A DNA stretch of 20,754 bases from Bacteroidales bacterium (GTDB lineage Bacteria; Bacteroidota; Bacteroidia; Bacteroidales; Muribaculaceae). Location: positions 1 to 20,754 of the forward strand of contig DXXK01000004.1 in assembly GCA_019416425.1 (NCBI GenBank), given 5' to 3'. The position numbers and the translations under genes are program-made. This document shows positions 14,435 to 20,754 of the stretch, one piece after another. Below the pieces are notes generated by a model. The model was given only the letters and a program-made list of their open reading frames with translations. It searched no databases and was not told where the DNA came from. Numbering within the stretch: the stretch's first letter is position 1; every line of letters starts with the position of its first letter.

Positions 14435-15826
14435 ATGAGAACATCTTTTACCGTACGTCTGGCACTGCTGATGGCAGGCTGCGCTCTTTGCGGCAGCGGC
14501 ATCGCCTCGGCAACCGCTCCCGACACCCGGGCCGCCAAGGCCGCAGGCGCCAAGGCCATGGCAACGCTGACACGCCTCACCGGCATGGACCGACAATCCG
14601 CCGCCAAAGCCGCCGACCAGTCGAAAATGCTGCCCGGCAAGATCTTAGAATATGACTGGGAAAACGAAGCCTGGAGCAACCCGAAAACCATCCTTCGCAC
14701 CTATACCCCCGATGGACTTGTAAAAGAGGAGTCCGAAATCAATCCCGAGACGGGCGTCAAGACCGTTACCGCCTACACCTACAACCAGGATGGCCTGCCG
14801 GTACTGGAAGTGGTGACCGACGTCCACGGAGACCAGGAGGTACCGGTACCCGTAAAACGCACCACGTACGAGTACGATGCCGTGGTCAAGAACTTCTGCG
14901 TCAGCAAGATTACTGAACAATACTACAACGGCGCCTGGACTCCCGACGAGTCCGAGGTCTACCAGGTGACCCGCAATGCCGACGGCAACGTAACCGAAAT
15001 CGTCTACTCCGAAAACGGGCATCCCGATACCTCCATGCGCATGGAGTACGGCACGGACGGCAAGGCCGTCAAGATCTCCGAATACGATTACTACGACGGC
15101 GAATGGGAACTCATATCCGTTATGAGCGAGATCGTGTGGTATGAGACCAACGGGCAGCTGCTGGAGGCTGTCGAGGACTTCGGCAACTTCATGACCGGCG
15201 CCAACCGCATCAAGAAGGCCACGCAGGATATTCTCTATGAAGAAGAAACCGGAGGCCCTACCAAAATGACTATTGAGGTGGAGTATGCCGAGAATGGTGC
15301 AGCCAACGCCTCCATCAACGGCACCATGGATGGGCTGAACATCAACGGAAGCACCATGACCTACACTCCGCTGGAGTACGGCGGCAGCGACCTCAGCATC
15401 GTCCTCAACGTAAGATACGGCTTCATGCCCATACAGACGAGAATCGTAAACAGGCTGGAGTTCGATGCCTGGCACAACAAACTGCTGGAGAAGTCGGGCA
15501 TGAGCCTGATGGGAGATACGGAGTACGACGTCTACGAGAAGGGCGAGGTGACCTACTCGGCCCAAACGGGACTGCCCGAGACATACATCCTCAAGGAGTC
15601 CGAGGGCACCGCCGACAGCTACAGCCTCGAAGAGGAGCCTACGGACCTGGTGAACAAGGAGAAGCTTGAGTTCTCGGACTACATCACCTCCGGCATCGGC
15701 GCAATCGCGGCGGAAACCGACGGCACCGTCGAGTTCTTCGACCTGAACGGCCTCCGCGTGGACCGTCCGGCCAACGGTATCTACATCATGCGCCGCAACG
15801 GCCGCACCACCAAGATCCTCCTCTAA
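14435..15826 (+). CDS. secreted protein with T9SS-like C-terminal sorting tail, 463 aa
   Basis: A signal peptide (MRTSFTVRLALLMAGCALCG...ASATA) precedes an Ala/Lys-rich linker at ~30-60. The middle is a series of beta-strand repeats of the type YDYYDGEWELISVMSEIVWYE and YNQDGLPVLEVVTD, resembling the weak YD-like repeats of Bacteroidales surface proteins. The last ~40 residues, with VEFFDLNGLRVDRPANGIYI and ending RTTKILL, have the form of the short sorting tails used by type IX secretion. The protein is therefore inferred to be exported to the surface. It has no enzyme motif that I recognise. It stands alone, with GC-rich codon use like the dcw genes downstream, and is followed by a strong hairpin. 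Confidence 0.75.
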   Translation: MRTSFTVRLALLMAGCALCGSGIASATAPDTRAAKAAGAKAMATLTRLTGMDRQSAAKAADQSKMLPGKILEYDWENEAWSNPKTILRTYTPDGLVKEESEINPETGVKTVTAYTYNQDGLPVLEVVTDVHGDQEVPVPVKRTTYEYDAVVKNFCVSKITEQYYNGAWTPDESEVYQVTRNADGNVTEIVYSENGHPDTSMRMEYGTDGKAVKISEYDYYDGEWELISVMSEIVWYETNGQLLEAVEDFGNFMTGANRIKKATQDILYEEETGGPTKMTIEVEYAENGAANASINGTMDGLNINGSTMTYTPLEYGGSDLSIVLNVRYGFMPIQTRIVNRLEFDAWHNKLLEKSGMSLMGDTEYDVYEKGEVTYSAQTGLPETYILKESEGTADSYSLEEEPTDLVNKEKLEFSDYITSGIGAIAAETDGTVEFFDLNGLRVDRPANGIYIMRRNGRTTKILL

Positions 15827-15866
15827 CAGATTTAACGACTCACCATCTATTGCGTAGCCCATTGCA

Positions 15867-15888
15867 CATTACGCATTGAATTACGCAT
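15867..15888. repeat. short direct repeats ATTACGCAT
   Basis: ATTACGCAT occurs twice with a 3-bp gap, followed by a partial copy (ACTCATT). It is flanked by another TTGCGTAG-like variant. These small repeats fill the space between the secreted protein gene and its terminator hairpin. No function is apparent. Confidence 0.4.
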
Positions 15889-15896
15889 CACTCATT

Positions 15897-15926
15897 GTTT
15901 CGGCCGCGCCTCCGCGCGGCCGAAAC
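15897..15926 (+). terminator. 13-bp GC-rich stem-loop after the secreted protein gene
   Basis: GTTTCGGCCGCGC (15897-15909) pairs perfectly with GCGCGGCCGAAAC (15914-15926), with loop CTCC. The stem is symmetric and could end transcription from either side, although a downstream T-run is weak. Confidence 0.7.
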
Positions 15927-15978
15927 TTACCCTGTTGATAACTTTTTTGGCTCTTGTTGATATTTTTGCTGTTTTCGG

Positions 15979-16011
15979 TTGTAAATAGTTTACAAAAAAT
16001 AACTAACTTTA
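15979..16011 (+). promoter_or_regulatory. candidate promoter of the rsmH-ftsL-ftsI-murE operon
   Basis: TAACTTTA (16004-16011) matches the -7 consensus TAnnTTTG at all but the last position. A TTG (15979-15981) lies 22 bp upstream. GTAAA-TAG-TTTAC (15981-15993), a small palindrome, lies between them and could bind a regulator. Predicted transcription starts near 16018. Confidence 0.45.
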
Positions 16012-16023
16012 CGTCCCCAAATA

Positions 16024-16051
16024 GTGAATGGAAAATTCACGTGAATTTTCC
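16024..16051 (+). promoter_or_regulatory. 22-bp perfect palindrome in the rsmH leader
   Basis: GGAAAATTCAC (16030-16040) is followed directly by its reverse complement (16041-16051). A third arm, GTGAAT (16024-16029), can also pair with ATTCAC (16035-16040), so the central arm has two possible partners. It lies between the predicted transcript start and the rsmH start codon, suggesting an operator or an RNA switch. Confidence 0.55.
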
Positions 16052-16090
16052 TTAAAAAACATTATCGGGAAATGTAAGGGAAACTGTAAG

Positions 16091-17008
16091 ATGGCAGAGG
16101 AGAACTATCACATACCGGCACTGCTGACGCCCACGCTCGACTTGTTGGAAATCAAGCCGGAAGGAGTGTATGTCGACGCCACATTCGGCGGCGGCGGCCA
16201 TTCACGCGCCATCCTGGACCGCCTGGGGCCCGACGGCCGCCTCTTCGGATTCGACCGTGACATCGACGCCCTGCGGAACGCTCCCGACGACCCGCGATTT
16301 ACATTTGTACATTCCGACTACAGATTCATCCCCAATTTCCTGCACTTCCACGGCGTGGACAAGGTAGACGGCCTGCTGGCCGACCTCGGCGTGTCGTTCC
16401 ACCACTTCGACGACGCCAGTCGTGGATTCTCGTTCCGCGAGGACGCCCCGCTCGACATGCGCATGAACCGCAGCGGCGAACGTACCGCAGCCGACATCCT
16501 GCGCGACGCCACCCCCGAACAGCTGGAGCAGATGCTCCGCAGCTACACCGACCTGAAACGCTCCGGTGTCCTGGCCTCCGCCATCGTCAGGAACCGCGAG
16601 CACTCCCCCATCGACACCACCGCACGGCTGACCGAGGTGCTGACGCCGCTCCTGAACCCCAGGAACCTCAAGAAAGACCTGGCACAGGCTTTCCAGGCCC
16701 TCCGCATCCAGACCAACGACGAGATGCAGTCACTCCGCGTGCTCCTGGACAACTCCCTCCGCGTCCTGAAGCCGGGCGGACGGCTCGCCGTGATCACCTA
16801 CCACAGCATCGAGGACCGTCTCGTCAAGAACTTCATGCGCGCGGGCAACACCGAGGGCCACGTGCGGCAGGACCTGTATGGCCGCGTGATGACTCCCTGG
16901 AAACCCGTGACAAAATCCCCTATAACCCCTGACGCCGAGGAGGTGGAACGCAACCCGCGCTCACGCTCGGCCAAACTGCGCGTAGCCGAACTTACCGATC
17001 ACTGTTAA
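16091..17008 (+). CDS. rsmH: 16S rRNA (cytosine(1402)-N4)-methyltransferase RsmH
   Basis: RsmH (MraW) methylates N4 of C1402 in 16S rRNA using S-adenosylmethionine. From ATG 16091 (MAEENYHIPAL, the usual family start) the protein has 305 residues. The frame is open from ATG 16028, but those 21 extra residues are atypical and overlap the leader palindrome. Motifs seen are DATFGGGGHS (29-38, SAM loop), FGFDRD (52-57), DGLLADLGVS (93-102), GFSFREDAPLDMRM, AFQALRIQTNDEM and VITYHSIEDRLVK. It is the first gene of the division/cell-wall operon, with ftsL 13 bp downstream. mraZ, normally just upstream in this cluster, is not seen. Confidence 0.95.
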   Translation: MAEENYHIPALLTPTLDLLEIKPEGVYVDATFGGGGHSRAILDRLGPDGRLFGFDRDIDALRNAPDDPRFTFVHSDYRFIPNFLHFHGVDKVDGLLADLGVSFHHFDDASRGFSFREDAPLDMRMNRSGERTAADILRDATPEQLEQMLRSYTDLKRSGVLASAIVRNREHSPIDTTARLTEVLTPLLNPRNLKKDLAQAFQALRIQTNDEMQSLRVLLDNSLRVLKPGGRLAVITYHSIEDRLVKNFMRAGNTEGHVRQDLYGRVMTPWKPVTKSPITPDAEEVERNPRSRSAKLRVAELTDHC

Positions 17009-17021
17009 ACCATACCCTGCA

Positions 17022-17408
17022 ATGGCAAAAGCCAAGAAAAAGAAAGACATAACCGAAGCCAAGAAGAAACGTAAGTCGCCCGAGTGGGTCGACGAGCTTC
17101 GTTACGGCCAGTCCATATCGCTGGAGTTCTTCAAGACCAACGCCTGGCTCATCATGGTGATCGTCGTGGTGATCGTGGCCCTGATGGGCCTGCGCTACAA
17201 GACCAAGACGCGCATGGAGGAGATCAAGAGCCTCACCACCGAGCTGCAGCGCTCGCGCAGCGTCATGCTCAACGAGAAGTCAAGCTACATGTCCCTGATC
17301 CGCGAGACCGAGATGAAGAGGATGGTCCACGAGCGCGGACTTCCCCTGGAATTCCAGGAACAGCCCCCCTATAAACTGTCGGACACTTACAATCAATCAC
17401 AAAGATAA
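17022..17408 (+). CDS. ftsL: cell division protein FtsL-like
   Basis: This small 128-residue bitopic protein sits between rsmH and the division transpeptidase gene, the standard place of ftsL. It has a strongly basic cytoplasmic N-terminus (AKKKKDITEAKKKRK), one membrane helix at ~40-57 (NAWLIMVIVVVIVALMGL) and a periplasmic helical segment (MEEIKSLTTELQRSRSVM) with a heptad pattern. FtsL joins FtsB and FtsQ to activate the septal synthase FtsW-FtsI. Sequence conservation in this family is low, so position and topology carry the call. Its stop overlaps the next start by one base (TAATG), indicating coupled translation. Confidence 0.85.
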   Translation: MAKAKKKKDITEAKKKRKSPEWVDELRYGQSISLEFFKTNAWLIMVIVVVIVALMGLRYKTKTRMEEIKSLTTELQRSRSVMLNEKSSYMSLIRETEMKRMVHERGLPLEFQEQPPYKLSDTYNQSQR

Positions 17409-19537
17409 TGGCACAGAAGAAGAAACAGAACAACAAGAAGCAGATTCTGGGACGCTACGCGGCCATCGTGATGATGTGCATCCTGATGGGATTCGCCATC
17501 ATGTTCATGATGTTCCGCACCACCGTGGTCGAGGCCAATGACTGGAACAAGCGCAGCAAGGCGATCTTCTCCAAGATCGACACCATCAAGCCCGAGCGCG
17601 GCAACATCCTGGCCGACAACGGCAACATCCTGGCGTGCAACCTGCGCGTCTACGACGTGCTGCTGGACCTGCGCCACAAGAAGGTAATGGACCTGGCCGT
17701 GATTCCGCAGGACACCATCTTCGCGCTGGCCGACTCGCTCGACAAGTACTACCCCCGCCGACGCAACCTGGGCGACAACCCCGACTCGCTGGCCAAGTAC
17801 TCCTGGCGCACACGCCTGAAACGTGAGTTCGAGAAGGCTCCCGGCGACCGCACACGCTCGCTGAGGCTGGTCAGCAAGGGCACACAGGCCGACTACGACC
17901 GCTTACGAACGTTCCCCTTCATCCAGCAATGGTACAAGACCAAGCGCACGCCCCTGTACAAGACGGCGCGCAACCGCCGCATATACCCCTTCGGCAGCAT
18001 GGCCTACCGCAGCATAGGCCGCGTCAACGAGGATTCCGTCACGAGCCAGATCCACGGATACTCCGGCCTGGAGAAGGACCTGGACACTCTCCTGTACGGC
18101 AAGGAGGGATACGCCAAGAAGGTACCCATGGCCCACGGAATCGGAAACTGGATCACCACACCCCCCCGGCGGGGATACGACATACACTCCACCATCAACA
18201 TCGACCTGCAGGACATGCTGGAGCAGGAACTCCAGAACATCTGCCAGGAGGCCAACGCCGAATGGGGCACGGCCATCCTGATGGAGGTGAAGACCGGCGA
18301 GATCAAGGCCATATCCAACCTGGAACGGATGACGGACGGTACCTACGGCGAGGCAATCAACCGCGCGGTAATGGCCTTTGAGCCCGGTTCCGTCATGAAG
18401 CCCATCTCGCTTATGGTGGCGTTCGAGGACGGCCTGGTGCACAATGTCTCCGACACCGAGGACTGCTCGCCGTTCATGCGCACCACCGACCCGCACGGCT
18501 CCGGCCGCAAGACCATGAAGCAGATCATCGAGCAGTCGTCCAACACCGGAATATCGCGCGTCATCTTCCGTGGCTACGCCAACAATCCCGAGAAATGGTA
18601 CGACCGTCTGGCCTCCATGGGCTTCTTCGAGCCGATGAGGTCCGGAATCGCCGGCGAGCGCATACCCCACTTCAACCGTCTGGTGGCCAAGGACGCCAAG
18701 GGCCGCAACATCACCATGACCTCACGTCACCTTGACCTGGCTCGCCAGGCCTACGGCTACAACTCCGAGCTCCCTCCCCTGTTTACCCTGTCGGTCTACA
18801 ACGCCATCGCCAACGACGGCAAGTTCGTGCGTCCCCATCTGGTCCGCGGCCTGGTGGACGAGGACGGAAGGGACTCCATCCTGGACATTCCCTACATCCG
18901 TCCCTCCATCTGCTCGCCCCAGACCGCGCAGAAGGTCCGCGAATGCATCCGCGAGGTGGTGTGGGGAAGCCACGGCACCGCACGCCTGGTGCGTGACGAC
19001 CGCGTGGAGATAGCCGGCAAGACCGGTACGGCCTACCCTGTCGAGAAGGGCCAGTACAACCAGTCCAAGCGCCGATACGCCTTCGTGGGATTCTTCCCCT
19101 ACGACAAGCCGCAGTACTCCTGCATGGCCCTGGTGCTGGCAAACGCCGGTACGTCGGCCAACCGTACGTCCGGCCAGGTGGTCAAGAACATGGCCCTGCA
19201 GATGTACAGCCACGGCCTGCTGAACAATTCCTCGGAATTCGACAGCGAGCGCAACGGCAACTCCCCAGTCATCGCCGCCTCGTCGTCCAACAATACCGGC
19301 AACCTGATCAAGGCAACCGGCGCCCCCTCCATCCGGCGACTGCGCGCGCAGATCAACGAGGACACCCGCCTGATGCCCGACCTGAGAGGCTTCGACGCTC
19401 CGTCGGCAATCCGAATCATGGAGAAGCGGGGCATAAACGTACGCATCCGCGGAAACGGTCACGTCGTGGCCCAGTCTATCCCCGTCGACACTCCGCTGCG
19501 ACGCGGACAGACCGTGACTCTGCAACTCAAAATATGA
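17408..19537 (+). CDS. ftsI: septal peptidoglycan transpeptidase FtsI (PBP) with PASTA domain
   Basis: This is a class B penicillin-binding protein of 709 residues. A membrane anchor lies at ~17-36 (AAIVMMCILMGFAIMFMMF), followed by the pedestal with RGNILADNG. The transpeptidase domain shows SVMK (S328, K331), SSN (377-379) and KTGT (538-541), the three active-site motifs. The last ~55 residues, from LMPDLRGF to the C-terminus, form one PASTA domain (with DAPSAIRIMEKRGI). It crosslinks septal peptidoglycan together with FtsW. It overlaps ftsL by one base and is followed by murE after 28 bp. A C-terminal PASTA domain on FtsI is common in Bacteroidetes. All catalytic residues are present. Confidence 0.95.
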   Translation: MAQKKKQNNKKQILGRYAAIVMMCILMGFAIMFMMFRTTVVEANDWNKRSKAIFSKIDTIKPERGNILADNGNILACNLRVYDVLLDLRHKKVMDLAVIPQDTIFALADSLDKYYPRRRNLGDNPDSLAKYSWRTRLKREFEKAPGDRTRSLRLVSKGTQADYDRLRTFPFIQQWYKTKRTPLYKTARNRRIYPFGSMAYRSIGRVNEDSVTSQIHGYSGLEKDLDTLLYGKEGYAKKVPMAHGIGNWITTPPRRGYDIHSTINIDLQDMLEQELQNICQEANAEWGTAILMEVKTGEIKAISNLERMTDGTYGEAINRAVMAFEPGSVMKPISLMVAFEDGLVHNVSDTEDCSPFMRTTDPHGSGRKTMKQIIEQSSNTGISRVIFRGYANNPEKWYDRLASMGFFEPMRSGIAGERIPHFNRLVAKDAKGRNITMTSRHLDLARQAYGYNSELPPLFTLSVYNAIANDGKFVRPHLVRGLVDEDGRDSILDIPYIRPSICSPQTAQKVRECIREVVWGSHGTARLVRDDRVEIAGKTGTAYPVEKGQYNQSKRRYAFVGFFPYDKPQYSCMALVLANAGTSANRTSGQVVKNMALQMYSHGLLNNSSEFDSERNGNSPVIAASSSNNTGNLIKATGAPSIRRLRAQINEDTRLMPDLRGFDAPSAIRIMEKRGINVRIRGNGHVVAQSIPVDTPLRRGQTVTLQLKI

Positions 19538-19565
19538 CTAACTGTTTAGAAAACACCATAGAACC

Positions 19566-20754
19566 ATGACAATGAAGCTGTCACGCCTGCTGCAGGACAT
19601 CCAGCCGCTGCAGATCATCGGCGATACCGACCGTAATATAATAAGCCTCCAGAGCGACTCACGCCGCGCTGAGAAGGACGGAATGTTCGTCGCCGTCCGG
19701 GGCGTAACCACCGACGGACACAAGTACATCCCCATGGTGGGATCCGTGCATGTCGGCGCCATCGTGTGCGAGGAGCTCCCCGCCCAGCTGGTGAACGGCA
19801 TCACCTACATCCGCGTGGCCGACACCGCCGAGACCCTGGGTCGTCTGGCGTCCGCCTGGTACGGCCACCCCAGCGAGTGCCTCAAGCTGGTGGGAGTGAC
19901 CGGAACCAACGGCAAGACAACCACCGCTACCCTGCTCTACGAGATGGCCCGTCTGGAAGGCTACAAGGCCGGGCTGCTGTCCACCGTCTGCAACTATGTG
20001 GACGGCCGCGCGATCCCTACCACCCACACCACCCCTGACCCCCTGACGCTCAACGAGCTGCTCCATGAGATGGTGGAGGCCGGATGCGACTACGCATTCA
20101 TGGAGGTCTCCAGCCATGCCGCCCACCAGCGCCGCATCGCCGGCCTGAAGTTCAAGGGAGCAATATTCTCAAACCTGACTCGCGACCACATGGACTACCA
20201 TAAGACCGTCGAGAACTACCGCAACGCCAAGAAGATGTTCTTCGACATGCTCCCGGCCGACGCCTTCGCGCTGGTCAACATCGACGATAAGTCCGGCATG
20301 TACATGACGCAGAACACCCGCGCCAAGGTCTACACCTACTCGCTGCGCTCCGACGCCGATTTCCGCACGCGCATCATCGAGACACGCCTGGACGGCACCC
20401 TGCTGTCGCTCAACGGCCATGAGGTAGAGGTGCAGTTCACAGGACGCTTCAACGCCTACAACCTGACCGCAGTATACGGAGCCTCGATCCTGACGGGCTT
20501 CAACCCCGAGGAGGTACTGGTGAACATGAGCCGCCTGGTGCCTGTGGCCGGTCGCTTCCAGACGTTCCGCGGACCCAACGGAGTCACCGCCATCGTGGAC
20601 TACGCCCACACTCCGGACGCGCTGGTCAACGTGCTTGACACCATCCGCGAGATTGTCGGCACCGACGGACACATCACCACGGTGGTGGGCGCCGGCGGCA
20701 ACCGCGACCACGGCAAGCGCCCCATGATGGCCAGCGAGGCCGCTTGCCGCTCCG
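19566..20754 (+). CDS. murE: UDP-N-acetylmuramoyl-tripeptide synthetase MurE (partial, 3' end beyond window)
   Basis: MurE adds the third residue (in Bacteroidales, usually meso-diaminopimelate) to UDP-MurNAc-L-Ala-D-Glu in the cytoplasm, using ATP. The visible 396 residues hold the N-terminal UDP-MurNAc-binding part (SLQSDSRRAEKDGMFVAVRG), the ATP loop GVTGTNGKTTT (110-120), TTPDP (155-159), EVSSHA (180-185) and FSNLTRDHMDYH (201-212). DYAHTPDAL and GAGGNRDHGKRPMM follow near the window end. Translation may begin at ATG 19566 or at 19572 (MKLSRLL), which fits the family better. The substrate-deciding DNPR-type motif lies beyond the window, so DAP versus lysine cannot be read here. Confidence 0.93.
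   Translation, partial: MTMKLSRLLQDIQPLQIIGDTDRNIISLQSDSRRAEKDGMFVAVRGVTTDGHKYIPMVGSVHVGAIVCEELPAQLVNGITYIRVADTAETLGRLASAWYGHPSECLKLVGVTGTNGKTTTATLLYEMARLEGYKAGLLSTVCNYVDGRAIPTTHTTPDPLTLNELLHEMVEAGCDYAFMEVSSHAAHQRRIAGLKFKGAIFSNLTRDHMDYHKTVENYRNAKKMFFDMLPADAFALVNIDDKSGMYMTQNTRAKVYTYSLRSDADFRTRIIETRLDGTLLSLNGHEVEVQFTGRFNAYNLTAVYGASILTGFNPEEVLVNMSRLVPVAGRFQTFRGPNGVTAIVDYAHTPDALVNVLDTIREIVGTDGHITTVVGAGGNRDHGKRPMMASEAACRS

Noticed and set aside
14645..15862. A 405-codon open frame on the minus strand opposite the secreted protein gene
   Set aside because: It is a by-product of GC-rich codon use in the plus-strand gene, which has a signal peptide and sorting tail. The minus frame is low-complexity (Val, Gly, His, Asp) with no domain.
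17903..19525. Long minus-strand open frames opposite ftsI
   Set aside because: The plus strand encodes an unmistakable transpeptidase with all three active-site motifs; the antisense frames have no recognisable features.

Overview
The window looks like a chromosomal segment from an anaerobic gut-type member of the order Bacteroidales, with a Muribaculaceae/Prevotella-like style. Supporting evidence: promoters of the Bacteroidetes type (TTTG, about 20 bp, TAnnTTTG), A-rich translation starts instead of classical Shine-Dalgarno sites, secreted proteins with type IX-like C-terminal sorting tails, BACON-like and PorT-like proteins, and a dcw cluster in the order rsmH-ftsL-ftsI-murE. No genus can be assigned by eye.

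Layout. (1) 1-1.2 kb: minus-strand IS1595/ISXO2-like transposase, plus the start of a second minus-strand gene that shares its leader. (2) 1.3-4.5 kb: an AT-rich block with two unrecognised proteins and a large secreted protein whose N-terminal half resembles a zinc metalloprotease that has lost its HExxH residues; two strong hairpins. (3) 4.6-8.9 kb, module A: membrane-tethered TPR regulator, phased operator array and promoter, a 30-codon mini-ORF, a lipoprotein and an outer-membrane beta-barrel. (4) 9.1-13.0 kb, module B: a paralogous regulator, the same operator/promoter, a 131-aa secreted protein, a lipoprotein and two tiny single-pass membrane proteins. (5) 13.2-14.4 kb: a BACON-like lipoprotein followed by a repeat-rich stretch of about 0.7 kb without a gene. 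(6) 14.4-15.8 kb: a secreted protein with a sorting tail. (7) 16.0-20.75 kb: GC-rich cell-wall and division operon rsmH-ftsL-ftsI-murE, with murE running off the end.

The most interesting part is the A/B pair. Each regulator has a lipoprotein-type N-terminus, periplasmic TPRs, one central membrane helix, a hypervariable acidic linker and a C-terminal helix-turn-helix-like segment. Directly after each lies the same block: four GACTGA boxes at 11/11/10 bp spacing, TCAGTC boxes in the opposite orientation, and a perfect promoter. Downstream genes keep the same leader sequences but carry unrelated bodies. I infer a duplicated, surface-sensing regulatory cassette with exchangeable secreted cargo. 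Its biological role is unknown; antagonism/immunity, surface adaptation and peptide sensing are all open possibilities.

The dcw genes are ordinary housekeeping: RsmH methylates 16S rRNA, FtsL and FtsI act in septal peptidoglycan synthesis, and MurE adds the third amino acid of the stem peptide. mraZ is not found upstream of rsmH.
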